From: Eikenella longinqua
GTDB lineage: Bacteria; Pseudomonadota; Gammaproteobacteria; Burkholderiales; Neisseriaceae
Length of the DNA: 64,000 bases
Direction of reading: 5' to 3'
Assembly (NCBI RefSeq): GCF_001648355.1
Contig: NZ_LXSL01000028.1
Coordinates: 1-64,000 of the forward strand
Shown here: in pieces, positions 17,798 to 25,540 of the stretch
Layout: each line of letters opens with the position of its first letter
Numbering within the stretch: position 1 is the first letter of the stretch
The notes under the pieces: model-generated
What the model was told of the DNA's origin: nothing
The model's input: only the letters and a program-made list of their open reading frames with translations
Database searches by the model: none
Program-made: the position numbers and the translations under genes

Positions 17798-18223
17798 TTA
17801 ATATTTTGCTTTACTGGCGGATTGTTTGTTGGACAGCAGGTGTTTTAAAACGGTTAATGCCATGATTTCTTCATTGAAATGGTCAAAGCATGTTGATATT
17901 TCGAGAAAATTTAAGCTCTTCCGGTCTTCGGTTAAATAAAGCATGAAAAAAGCGGCATCATCCAATTGTTCAAACTCAAAATCGGCCGAGAACAAGATGG
18001 GGATGTTGTTTTTATTTGGCATCTTGTTATCGGAAGGTTCGGATAATGCTTCAAAATCAAGATACATTCCCCAGCCGCTGTTGTATTCCCTTTTTTTGAC
18101 CTTTGATTTTTTAATCAGGTTTTCGACATACGCCCGCATGGCGCTATCTTCAATTTCTGATAAAACCAGCTCTAAGAATATTCTTTCGGATAGTGAGTAA
18201 TTCAAATTTAAGTTGGTTGCCAT
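17798..18223 (-). CDS. Hypothetical protein, unlike neighbours in base composition
   Basis: 141 residues, acidic and rich in Leu, Glu, Asn and Lys. It shows no signal peptide, membrane segment or motif I recognise. The composition is clearly more AT-rich than the flanking genes: AAA/AAT/GAA codons are common and the third-position GC of the neighbours is missing. This suggests recent arrival by transfer. Small acidic proteins of this kind are often immunity proteins, but no toxin gene is next to it. Ribosome site is weak; start ATG 18223. Confidence 0.6.
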   Translation of the reverse strand: MATNLNLNYSLSERIFLELVLSEIEDSAMRAYVENLIKKSKVKKREYNSGWGMYLDFEALSEPSDNKMPNKNNIPILFSADFEFEQLDDAAFFMLYLTEDRKSLNFLEISTCFDHFNEEIMALTVLKHLLSNKQSASKAKY

Positions 18224-18282
18224 TTTGTATCTACCATTACCGTTTTAATTGGCCGCTGGCGGAATGATACTGGGGTATAAAT

Positions 18283-18324
18283 TTTTCAGGTAGCCTTTGC
18301 CGATGCAAAAGGCTACCTGAAAAT
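18283..18324 (-). terminator. DUS hairpin after yhhQ
   Basis: TTCAGGTAGCCT at 18285-18296 pairs with 18310-18321 directly after the yhhQ stop codon. On the minus strand A/T-rich sequence follows. Confidence 0.6.
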
Positions 18325-19044
18325 TTAGTTGGCTTGGCCGGCGGTTTCGGGCTGGGCGGATACGGCTTCGGTTGCAACAGGCTGGTGCAGGGTGGTGAGC
18401 TTGCGGGTGAGGATGTTGAGGATGAGGCCGTAGGCGGGCAGGAAGAAGAGGGTGCAGATGACGAGTTTAAACAGGTAATCGACGAAGGCGATGTGCGGCC
18501 AGTTGGCGGCCATGAAGGCGTCGGCGCTGGCGGCGAAGGCGATGGAGAAGAAGAGCAGGGTGTCGACGGCGTTACCGGCGAAGGTGGAGGCGGTGGGGGC
18601 GATCCACCAGGATTTGAGCTGGCGCAGGCGGTTGAACACGAAAATATCGAGGATTTGGCCGACGGCATAGGCGGAGAAGCTGGCCAGGGCGATGCGGAAC
18701 ACGGGCATCACGAATACGACGAGGGCGCTCCAGCCTGTCCACGCGCCTTCTTGAAACAGCACGGAGAAGGCGTAGGACACGAGCAGGGCGGGAAACATGA
18801 CGAGGAAGATGATGCGCCGGGCGAGGCGTTGGCCGAAGATGCGCACGGTGAGGTCGGTGGCGAGGAAGATGAAGGGGAAGGTGAGGGCGCCCCAGGTGGA
18901 ATGCACTTCGAAGCCGTTGGGCAGGGTAACGGTGAAGGGGAATTGCACGAGGTAGTTGCTGGCGGCAATTACGAGGATGTGGAAGAGGGTGAGCCAGATC
19001 AGGGCTTGGCGCTGTTGGGCGGGGGTGAAAACGTAGTTTTGCAT
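18325..19044 (-). CDS. yhhQ: 7-cyano-7-deazaguanine (preQ0) transporter, YhhQ/VUT family
   Basis: 239 residues with about six membrane helices and the VUT-family core, including STWGALTFPFIFLATDLTVR and IAPTASTFAGNAVDTLLFF. E. coli YhhQ imports preQ0 and preQ1, precursors of the tRNA base queuosine. The reading frame begins at ATG 19044, immediately behind a preQ1-I riboswitch whose 3' end is the AAGGA ribosome site. The product is thus under negative control by preQ1. queF, which reduces preQ0 to preQ1, lies about 460 bases upstream behind a second riboswitch. Confidence 0.92.
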   Translation of the reverse strand: MQNYVFTPAQQRQALIWLTLFHILVIAASNYLVQFPFTVTLPNGFEVHSTWGALTFPFIFLATDLTVRIFGQRLARRIIFLVMFPALLVSYAFSVLFQEGAWTGWSALVVFVMPVFRIALASFSAYAVGQILDIFVFNRLRQLKSWWIAPTASTFAGNAVDTLLFFSIAFAASADAFMAANWPHIAFVDYLFKLVICTLFFLPAYGLILNILTRKLTTLHQPVATEAVSAQPETAGQAN

Positions 19045-19048
19045 GATG

Positions 19049-19101
19049 GTCCTTAGTTTTGGTTTAGATGGAAATCTGCGCGGGAGGGTTGCGAACCGCG
19101 C
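19049..19101 (-). promoter_or_regulatory. preQ1-I riboswitch, extended form, upstream of yhhQ
   Basis: On the minus strand CGCGGTTCGCAACCCTCCC is followed, after an insert of about 13 extra bases compared with the queF copy, by AAAACTAAGGA. The first block is the P1 stem and loop of class-I preQ1 aptamers; the A-rich tail and CTAAGGA complete the pseudoknot and include the ribosome site. The insert contains AGAT and ATCT around TTCC, a possible small hairpin. Binding of preQ1 should hide AAGGA and block translation of yhhQ. Confidence 0.85.
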
Positions 19102-19217
19102 TGGGGGGAGGGGTTTTGTTTTTCAGGTAGCCTTTCGGGGGCTTAATCTTCGCCGCCTGCTTCAAAGGAAAAAGTGAGGCTGGCAAACCGGTAGAGGCTA
19201 CCTGAAAAATATTGCCG

Positions 19218-19478
19218 CTATGTTTCCTGCTCGAATTCTGCCTGCATGATTTGGCAGGCTTGTTCAAAAGCGGCTTTCTCTTCTGTGCTGAACGCGGGCA
19301 GGGAGAGGGTGAGCCGTTTGGCTTCGTTTAGGCTGATGCGGCGGTTGGCCTGCACAAAGGCGATGCAGCCTAGAAATGCCGTGCCGCGCTGTTTCAGCCG
19401 TTGGATTTCGGCGGCCAGTGCGGCGTTATCCAACGGGGGCAGGGCGGCGGCGCGGCGTTTGATTTCTGCGATGGGCAT
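19218..19478 (-). CDS. Small hypothetical protein
   Basis: 86 residues, soluble, helical, with PIAEIKRRAAALPPLDNAAL at the start and ISLNEAKRLTLSLPAFSTE in the middle. The NEAKRL segment is loosely like the C-terminal domain of L7/L12-type proteins, too weak to use. It sits between queF and yhhQ on the same strand, 22 bases after queF, and so is probably transcribed with queF under the queF riboswitch. A one-mismatch DUS lies in that gap. It may belong to queuosine salvage or simply ride along. Confidence 0.6.
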   Translation of the reverse strand: MPIAEIKRRAAALPPLDNAALAAEIQRLKQRGTAFLGCIAFVQANRRISLNEAKRLTLSLPAFSTEEKAAFEQACQIMQAEFEQET

Positions 19479-19500
19479 GGTTTCAGCTAGCCTGTGGGCT

Positions 19501-19971
19501 TTACTGCATGTCGTGTTTGAACAGCCGCTCGCGCGCCAGTTGCTCGAACGCTGTGCCGGGGCGGCCCCAGTTGGCGAAGGGGTGGATGGCGATGCCGCCG
19601 CGCGGGGTGAATTCGCCGAACACTTCGATGTAGCGCGGGTTCATCAGTTTGATGAGGTCTTTCATGATGATGTTGATGCAGTCTTCGTGAAAGTCGCCGT
19701 GGTTGCGGAAGCTGAAGAGGTAGAGTTTGAGCGATTTGCTTTCCACCATTTTGATGTCGGGGATGTAGCGGATGAGGATGGTGGCGAAATCGGGCTGGCC
19801 GGTGATGGGGCAGAGGCTGGTGAATTCGGGGCAGACGAATTTGACGAAGTAGTCGTTGCCGGGGTGTTTGTTGTCGAAGGTTTCGAGCACTTCGGGGGCG
19901 TAGGTGGTTTTGTATTCGGTTTTCTGGTTGCCCAGCAGGGTGAGGCTGCCGAGCTCTTCTTGGTTTCTCAT
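19501..19971 (-). CDS. queF: NADPH-dependent 7-cyano-7-deazaguanine reductase
   Basis: 156 residues, the short unimodular QueF type. The catalytic Cys is C54 in TSLCPITGQPDFA, which forms a thioimide with preQ0; D61 is the matching acid. The NADPH-binding segment ESKSLKLYLFSFRNHGDFHED follows. QueF reduces preQ0 to preQ1 before insertion into tRNA as queuosine. It starts at ATG 19971, directly behind a preQ1-I riboswitch carrying its AAGGA ribosome site, so preQ1 represses its own synthesis. No other que gene is in the window. Confidence 0.95.
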   Translation of the reverse strand: MRNQEELGSLTLLGNQKTEYKTTYAPEVLETFDNKHPGNDYFVKFVCPEFTSLCPITGQPDFATILIRYIPDIKMVESKSLKLYLFSFRNHGDFHEDCINIIMKDLIKLMNPRYIEVFGEFTPRGGIAIHPFANWGRPGTAFEQLARERLFKHDMQ

Positions 19972-19975
19972 GATG

Positions 19976-20016
19976 ATCCTTAGTTTTGGTAACGCGGGAG
20001 GGTTGCGAACCGCGGG
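19976..20016 (-). promoter_or_regulatory. preQ1-I riboswitch upstream of queF
   Basis: The minus strand reads CGCGGTTCGCAACCCTCCC, then GCGTTACC, then AAAACTAAGGA, ending 7 bases before the queF start. This is the consensus of class-I (type 1) preQ1 aptamers: P1 stem CGCG/CGCG, C-rich loop and an A-rich strand ending in the ribosome site. Confidence 0.9.
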
Positions 20017-20141
20017 TGGGAAAAGGGGCGGATTATAAAGGATTTTCAGGCTACCTGAAAAGTTTCGGGCAGCCTGTTTGTGTTAAGGGGGAGTAAGTTT
20101 CGGCGGTTTGCCGGATTTCAGGTAGCCTTTGGACGGCGAAG

Positions 20142-20957
20142 TTAGATTTCTCCGGCGCGCAGGGCGGCGAGCACGGGGGCGGTGTTGGGGGAGAAGCCGC
20201 GCCAGAGGCGGTAGGATTCGGCGGCTTGTTCCACCAGCATGCCCAGGCCGTCGGCGCTGCGCTGTGCGCCGGCATTTTGGGCGAAGCGCATAAAGGCGGT
20301 GGGCTCGCGGCCGTAGGCCATGTCGTAGGCGAGCTCGCATTGGGTGAATACTTTGGCGGCGATGGCGGGTACTTGGCCGCTGAGGCTGCCGGAGGTGGCG
20401 TTGATGGCGATGTCGAAGCCGGCGGCGGGCAGCTCGGCAAACTCGGCAGCGGATGCACCGAATGTTTCGGCCAGCTCGCGGGCTTTGGCGGCGGTGCGGT
20501 TGGCAATGGTGAGGCTGGCGGGCCGGCATTCGAGCAGGGGCAGGATCACGCCGCGTGCCGCGCCGCCGGCGCCGATAAGCAGGATGCGTTTGCCGGCTAA
20601 GGCTACCTGAAAATGGCGGCGGATATCGGCTACGAGGCCGAGGCCGTCGGTGTTGTCGGCATGGATTTGGCCGTTGGGCTGTTTGATCAGCGTGTTGGCG
20701 GCGCCGGCGGCGCGGGCGCGTGCGGAAAGGCTGTCGGCCCAGGCGCAGGCGTCGGTTTTGAAGGGCACGGTTACGTTGGCGCCTAGCCCGCCTGCGGCGA
20801 AAAAGGCAGCGGCGCTTTCGGCAAAACGGCCGGGTTCGGCCAGAATGCGCTCATATTCGATGGCGGCGCCTTCCTGCGCGGCAAACATTTGGTGGATGGC
20901 GGGTGAGCGGCTGTGGGCGATGGGATTGCCGAATACGGCGTAGCGGGGGACGGGCAT
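20142..20957 (-). CDS. aroE: Shikimate dehydrogenase (NADP+)
   Basis: 271 residues, full-length AroE. The substrate domain has VFGNPIAHSRSPAIHQMF and the catalytic lysine K67 in NVTVPFKTDA. The partner Asp is D104 in ADNTDGLGL. The NADP domain starts with LLIGAGGAARGVILPLL and has the NRT motif (IANRTAAKARE) for the 2'-phosphate. It reduces 3-dehydroshikimate in aromatic amino acid synthesis. Start is ATG 20957; the frame is open 51 codons further up without family sequence. A DUS lies inside the gene at about 20601, encoding part of the loop before the glycine-rich region. Confidence 0.95.
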   Translation of the reverse strand: MPVPRYAVFGNPIAHSRSPAIHQMFAAQEGAAIEYERILAEPGRFAESAAAFFAAGGLGANVTVPFKTDACAWADSLSARARAAGAANTLIKQPNGQIHADNTDGLGLVADIRRHFQVALAGKRILLIGAGGAARGVILPLLECRPASLTIANRTAAKARELAETFGASAAEFAELPAAGFDIAINATSGSLSGQVPAIAAKVFTQCELAYDMAYGREPTAFMRFAQNAGAQRSADGLGMLVEQAAESYRLWRGFSPNTAPVLAALRAGEI

Positions 20958-21210
20958 GGCGTTTCTCGTGGTTGGGGAAAAATCAGGATTATATAGCGGA
21001 TGCGAACAATCGGGCGGCGCTGCGCTTTTACCTAAGGCAACATTTTGCGACGTTGCAAAAACGCGGCGCCGCCCCATATTGCCGGCATGGCAGGCGGTTT
21101 GAGTTGCCAACGGTTTGTTTTACAGGCGTTTATATTTCGCGCAAACGGCGCAATTGCTGCTACAATCCGCCCTTCATTTGTTTTGCTTTTCACTATCAAG
21201 AGGAGTTTTC

Positions 21211-21909
21211 ATGCAACCGAACAACGTTTACGACTACACCGACGTGGGCCGCAGTGCCGTGTCGCAGAACACTGTTTTGCGCAAAACCTACGGCCTGCTG
21301 GGCTTGTCTTTCCTGCCCGCCGCCGCCGGCGCGTTTTTTGCCATGTCCACCGGCCTGAGCCTGTTTGGCCTCACCGGCAACCGCTGGATTGCACTCGGCA
21401 TTTTCTTCGCCTTCTTCTACGGCATGAGCTTTCTGATTGAGAAAAACCGCTACAGCAACGTGGGCGCCGCGCTCCTGATGGTGCTCACTTTCGGCTTGGG
21501 TTTCTCGCTGGGCCCGATTTTGAACTACAGCCTGGCCTTTTCAAACGGCATCGAGCTGGTCGGCATTGCCGCAGTGATGACCGGAGCCGTGTTTCTGAGC
21601 ATGGCGGCAATGGCCAAATCGGCCACTTTCGAAACCAAAGCCATCGCGCGTTTTGTTTCCGTGGGCTTCGTGGTGTCGGTGATCGCCATGGTGGCCAGTT
21701 TTATTTTCCCAAACATTCCGGCGCTGTCGCTGGCGGTATCCGGCCTGTTTGTGATCGTCAGCTCCGTGCTGATTATGTTGCAGGTGCGCGTGGTAATTGA
21801 AGGCGGCGAAGACAGCCATATCAGCGCCGCGCTCACGCTGTTTGTGGCCATCTACAATATTTTCACCGGCCTGCTGCGCTTGCTGCTGGCTTTTGCCGGC
21901 GAGGAATAA
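21211..21909 (+). CDS. Bax inhibitor-1 / YccA family inner-membrane protein
   Basis: 232 residues with seven predicted membrane helices and the family's conserved C-terminal region (VALYNIFTGLLRLL-like, here FVAIYNIFTGLLRLLLAFAGEE). In E. coli, YccA binds FtsH and slows degradation of membrane substrates; ftsH is in this window but far away. Eukaryotic and some bacterial members leak calcium. The ribosome site AGGAG ends 6 bases before ATG 21211. The gene is monocistronic with a near-perfect terminator. Confidence 0.9.
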   Translation: MQPNNVYDYTDVGRSAVSQNTVLRKTYGLLGLSFLPAAAGAFFAMSTGLSLFGLTGNRWIALGIFFAFFYGMSFLIEKNRYSNVGAALLMVLTFGLGFSLGPILNYSLAFSNGIELVGIAAVMTGAVFLSMAAMAKSATFETKAIARFVSVGFVVSVIAMVASFIFPNIPALSLAVSGLFVIVSSVLIMLQVRVVIEGGEDSHISAALTLFVAIYNIFTGLLRLLLAFAGEE

Positions 21910-21933
21910 GCTGATTTAAGTGCTGAACGGATA

Positions 21934-21970
21934 AAAGGCTACCTGAAAAGTTTCAGGTAGCCTTTTTTTT
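21934..21970 (+). terminator. DUS terminator with eight T
   Basis: AAAAGGCTACCTGAAA pairs with TTTCAGGTAGCCTTTT around AG(T), followed by a T-run. A classic Neisseriaceae arrangement where two uptake sequences double as an intrinsic terminator. It overlaps the 3' end of the convergent gene at 21969. Confidence 0.9.
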
Positions 21971-22463
21971 AATGCTGCCCGGCCATTTTGGCCATACAGC
22001 GGCGCACGCTGCGTTTGAAGGAAACCAAGCGGTTTCCCGGCGTGGCGGTGTAGATGTCGTCGATGAGGCAGCGGCCGTTGGGGCGGCATTGCAGCACGAA
22101 CTGCACTTGGGTGGCCGAAGTGTCGCCGGGAAACTGCTGGAACACGGCTTCGATGCGGCCGTTGGCCAGCGGCCGGATTTCCAGCGTCCGTTTCAGGCTG
22201 CCCCGGTCCCAGTCCTGTCCGGCGATGACGGGGTCGTAGTCGATGCAGCCGACTTCGCCCTCAGGTGTGTGCCGTTGGTCTTCTTGATACACGGCTTTCA
22301 GGTCGGCGGAAAAGTGGCGTTCGGGGTGTGCGTTCAGGGCGTTGCCGTTTTGGTAGGGGGCATACAGGCTGCGTACCAGTGCCAGCTTTTGCGCGCGGAA
22401 GCCGTCTGCTCCGGCGGTGGCGGCGCAGGCGGCCAATAGGGCGGCCAAGATGTATTTGGGCAT
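21969..22463 (-). CDS. Secreted DUF3828-like protein
   Basis: 164 residues with a signal peptide (MPKYILAALLAACAATAGA). The mature part has the DUF3828 pattern: LVRSLYAPYQNGN, FSADLKAVYQED, then CIDYDPVIAGQDWD, FVLQCRPNGRCLIDDI, ending in SFKRSVRRCMAKM. The family is periplasmic and of unknown function. Several Cys may form disulfides. It could be processed at the Ala-rich site near residue 19. It converges on the Bax-inhibitor gene, sharing the terminator hairpin. Confidence 0.8.
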   Translation of the reverse strand: MPKYILAALLAACAATAGADGFRAQKLALVRSLYAPYQNGNALNAHPERHFSADLKAVYQEDQRHTPEGEVGCIDYDPVIAGQDWDRGSLKRTLEIRPLANGRIEAVFQQFPGDTSATQVQFVLQCRPNGRCLIDDIYTATPGNRLVSFKRSVRRCMAKMAGQH

Positions 22464-22599
22464 AGGGTTTCTCCTAAATAAACATGGGTTGCAAAGGTGT
22501 TTTTACATCGTATCAGACAGATAAGGCTACCTGAAAATTTTAGCTTCGCAGAAACTCGCGGAGCTCGTTTTCAGGTAGCCTCTTGCTATGCGGCAAACC

Positions 22600-24180
22600 T
22601 TAATGGCGGAAGTGCCGCACGCCGGTTACCACCATGGCGATGCCGTGTTCGTCGGCGGCGGCGAACACTTCTTCGTCGCGCATCGAGCCGGCGGGGTGGA
22701 TGATGGCTTTAATGCCCTGTTCGGCAATCACGTCCACGCCGTCGCGGAAGGGGAAGAACGCGTCCGAAGCGGCACACGCGCCGTTCAGGTCGAAACCTGC
22801 GTCCTGCGCTTTGCGGGCGGCGATGCGGGTGCTGTCCACGCGGCTCATCTGGCCTGCGCCGATGCCGTAGGTCTGCCCGCCTTTGCCGAATACGATGGCG
22901 TTGGATTTGACGTATTTGGCCACGTTCCACACAAACAGCAAATCGTTCCATTCCTGCTCGGTCGGTTGGCGTTGGGAGACGACTTTCAAATCGGCGCGGC
23001 GGATGCGGTGGATGTCGGGCGTTTGCACCAACAGTCCGCCGCCGACGCGTTTGAGCTCGAAGCGGTTTGCACCGTCCTGCAAGGGGATTTGCAGCACGCG
23101 CACGTTTTTCTTGGCGGCGGCGATTTCCAAGGCTTCGGCGGTGAACTTCGGCGCCATCAGGACTTCCATAAACTGGTTGTCGGTAATCTGTTTCACGGTT
23201 GCGCCGTCCACTTCGCGGTTGAAGGCGATGATGCCGCCGAACGCGCTGGTGGTGTCGGTGGCGTAGGCGAGTTGGTAGGCGGTCAAGGTATCGGCTGCAA
23301 CGGCAACACCGCACGGATTGGCGTGTTTCACAATCACGCAGGCGGGCGCGTCGAAGGATTTGACGGCTTCCCAAGCGGCATCGGCATCGGCGATGTTGTT
23401 GTACGACAATTCTTTGCCTTGGAGCTGGGTATAGGCGGCGAGGCTGCCTGCGGCGGGATACACATCGCGGTAAAACGCGGCGTGCTGGTGCGGGTTTTCG
23501 CCATAGCGCATTTCCTGCACTTTAATCCAGCTTTGGTTGAACTGTTGGGGGAACTCGCCGATTTCAGGCTGCCCGTCCAACACCTCGTCCGAAATCGAAG
23601 TCAGATAGTTGGAAATCATGCCGTCGTATTGGGCGGTGTGGCTGAACGCCTTGCGCGACAGGTTGAAGCGGGTTTTGTCGGACAGGCAGCCTGAAAGTTC
23701 CAACTCGCTGATAATGCTTTCAAAATCGCCGTTGTCGGTAACAATGGCGACGTGTTTCCAGTTTTTCGCGGCGGAGCGCACCATGGTGGGGCCGCCGATG
23801 TCGATGTTTTCAATCGCGTCTTCCAGCGTGCAGCCGGGCTTGGCAATGGTGGCGGCAAAGGGGTAGAGGTTCACGCACACCAAATCGATGTTGCCGATGC
23901 CGTGTTCGGCCATTTTGGCGGTGTGTTCGGGCAGGTCGCGCCGCCCCAAAATACCGCCGTGGATTTTGGGGTGCAGCGTTTTGACGCGGCCGTCGAGCAT
24001 TTCGGGGAAACCGGTATAGTCGGCCACTTCAATCACGGGAATGCCGACATCCGCCAACAGCTTGGCCGTGCCGCCGGTAGAAAGAATCTCCACGCCGAGC
24101 CGGTGCAGGGCTTGGGCAAAGGGGACGACACCGGTTTTGTCGGACAGGCTGATGAGGGCGCGTTGGATTTTGGGGAGCAT
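22600..24180 (-). CDS. purH: Bifunctional AICAR formyltransferase / IMP cyclohydrolase
   Basis: 526 residues. The N-terminal IMP cyclohydrolase domain begins RALISLSDKTGVVPFAQAL and includes STGGTAKLL and the EMLDGRVKTLHPKIHGG block. The AICAR transformylase part has the KHANPCG motif and SAFGGIIAFN. It performs the last two steps of purine synthesis. Codon use looks different from the neighbours and close to Neisseria (for example many GTT/ACC alternations and few CTG runs). The only uptake-like 12-mer inside is AGGCAGCCTGAA, the Kingella-type DUS, not the Eikenella one. Possible import by recombination. Confidence 0.95.
   Translation of the reverse strand: MLPKIQRALISLSDKTGVVPFAQALHRLGVEILSTGGTAKLLADVGIPVIEVADYTGFPEMLDGRVKTLHPKIHGGILGRRDLPEHTAKMAEHGIGNIDLVCVNLYPFAATIAKPGCTLEDAIENIDIGGPTMVRSAAKNWKHVAIVTDNGDFESIISELELSGCLSDKTRFNLSRKAFSHTAQYDGMISNYLTSISDEVLDGQPEIGEFPQQFNQSWIKVQEMRYGENPHQHAAFYRDVYPAAGSLAAYTQLQGKELSYNNIADADAAWEAVKSFDAPACVIVKHANPCGVAVAADTLTAYQLAYATDTTSAFGGIIAFNREVDGATVKQITDNQFMEVLMAPKFTAEALEIAAAKKNVRVLQIPLQDGANRFELKRVGGGLLVQTPDIHRIRRADLKVVSQRQPTEQEWNDLLFVWNVAKYVKSNAIVFGKGGQTYGIGAGQMSRVDSTRIAARKAQDAGFDLNGACAASDAFFPFRDGVDVIAEQGIKAIIHPAGSMRDEEVFAAADEHGIAMVVTGVRHFRH
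23684..23695 (+). repeat. Kingella-dialect uptake sequence inside purH
   Basis: AGGCAGCCTGAA differs from the Eikenella DUS at two positions and equals the published AG-kingDUS. Confidence 0.7.
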
Positions 24181-24212
24181 GGGGGTTCCTTATGGGTGGA
24201 TGGTGGGAAGGG

Positions 24213-24306
24213 TGGGCTACCTGAAAATTTTAGCTTCGTAGAAGCTCGGCCTTGGCTGTGCCAAGACATCGAGCTACCTCGTGGAAGTTGCGTTTTCAGG
24301 TAGCCT
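24213..24306. repeat. DUS-flanked composite repeat, long form
   Basis: A DUS at about 24216-24226 leads into TTTTAGCTTCGTAGAAGCTC, a palindromic CATCGAGCTACCTCGTGGAAG segment, and a closing reverse DUS. A related long copy lies at 56545-56643. See findings. Confidence 0.7.
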
Positions 24307-24313
24307 GTGGTTA

Positions 24314-24952
24314 TCAACGGTTGTTCTGTATGCGTTGGCCGGCGCGGCGGGCGGCGGGGCTGTTGGGGTAGGTTTGCATCAGTTTGCGCCAGGTGGCGCG
24401 GGCAATGTCGCGCTGCTGTATGCTCCATTGGCAGCTGCCTACGCTGTAGAGGGCTTCGGGGGCTTTGGGGTTGGCGGCGAAGCGGGTGGCGAAGCGTTGG
24501 CCGCTGAGGATGACGGATTCGCAGTTGCGCAGTTTTTCATGGCTCTGCATGAGCAGGAATAGGGCGTTTTGCTCGGTGCGACCGCCGCTGCCGCTGCGTT
24601 CGGCGAAGCGCAGTTGGTGTAGGGCTTGGCTGTAGAGGCCGCTGCGGTAGAGCTGCTGGGCCTGGCGGTAGGCCTGCTCTTGCGGGTTTTCGGCGGGAGC
24701 AGGGGGGGGCTCGGCGGGGGCGGCGGTGCTGCGGCGGGCGGGGCGGGGGTGCTGGTGGTGTTGCAGCTCGCTCAGTTGCTGGCGCAGCTCGGCGATTTGT
24801 TGTTGCAACTGGCCGATTTGCTGGGTGTGGGCATTGAGCTCGGCTTCGATGCGCTGCGGCGGGCTGCCGGCGGGGAGCGGGCCGTTTGGGGCGGGGGGCA
24901 GGGCGGTGCAGGCGGCGAGGCCGAGCAGGGCGGCGGGGGCAATCAGGCGCAT
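24314..24952 (-). CDS. YbgF/CpoB-like lipoprotein with coiled coil and TPR
   Basis: 212 residues. The start MRLIAPAALLGLAAC has a lipobox with Cys 15. Residues about 35-65 are a Gln-rich coiled coil (IGQLQQQIAELRQQLSEL), then a Pro/Ala linker, then TPR-like repeats from residue 90 (EQAYRQAQQLYRSGLYSQAL, ALYSVGSCQWSIQQRDIARATW). This order, coiled coil plus C-terminal TPR, is that of CpoB/YbgF, which links cell-wall synthesis and the Tol-Pal system at division. No tol or pal gene is near, so the identity as CpoB is likely but not certain. Confidence 0.75.
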   Translation of the reverse strand: MRLIAPAALLGLAACTALPPAPNGPLPAGSPPQRIEAELNAHTQQIGQLQQQIAELRQQLSELQHHQHPRPARRSTAAPAEPPPAPAENPQEQAYRQAQQLYRSGLYSQALHQLRFAERSGSGGRTEQNALFLLMQSHEKLRNCESVILSGQRFATRFAANPKAPEALYSVGSCQWSIQQRDIARATWRKLMQTYPNSPAARRAGQRIQNNR

Positions 24953-25003
24953 GGGGTTTCCTTTGTTGATAGGTACAGGTTGGATCAGGGCTACCTGAAA
25001 AAG

Positions 25004-25540
25004 TTAGTCTGCGAAGTTGTCTTCATGCTGTAAATGGCGGATAAATGTTTCAAAATCAGGCGCAAGTTTGATGATTTCATAACCCAGTTCCTGCTCTACC
25101 AACACCACTTCCGGCTCGCCGTTTTTGCCGCATCGGCGGTAGTCCAGCGCAAACATGGCGTGCCCGGCAGTAGGGTCGTTGGCAAAATATACGCCGATGG
25201 GCGGGTATCCCCAGTCTCCCAGCCACAGTTTTTGCCCCATTTTGCCGCACAGGCTGCCCGGCTTGTTTAAGCCGATGCCCGATACTTCTTCAACGAACAC
25301 ATGGTTATCCGACCATGAGGTGGGTTGGGCGGTGGGATAGCATTTGTTTCGGAACGTGCCGCCGTTTTGTATGGCCATCAGTGTGATAAAGCTTTGCGGC
25401 AGCTTATAGCCTAATATCGTTTCTACTTCGGCTAGGATTTCTGGCGTAAACGGGGCTTCTTTGTAATGTTTGTCGGCATAACCGTTTGGCTCCCATACGG
25501 AGGATAAGTCGAAATCTTGGAAAGGCTTGGTCATGGGCAT
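25004..25540 (-). CDS. SMI1/KNR4 family protein (immunity-type fold)
   Basis: 178 residues (MPMTKPFQDFDL). The SMI1/KNR4 core runs from ILAEVETILGYKLPQSFITL through NGG and GIGLNKPGSL, ending with FETFIRHL. The fold is common among immunity proteins of polymorphic toxins and contact-dependent systems; no toxin is beside it. ATG 25540 is chosen because AGGAAAG lies at ideal distance; ATG 25534 is a near alternative. The start overlaps the stop of the O-methyltransferase gene by 10 bases, so translation is probably coupled. It may be a lone protector against toxins from other strains. Confidence 0.8.
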   Translation of the reverse strand: MPMTKPFQDFDLSSVWEPNGYADKHYKEAPFTPEILAEVETILGYKLPQSFITLMAIQNGGTFRNKCYPTAQPTSWSDNHVFVEEVSGIGLNKPGSLCGKMGQKLWLGDWGYPPIGVYFANDPTAGHAMFALDYRRCGKNGEPEVVLVEQELGYEIIKLAPDFETFIRHLQHEDNFAD

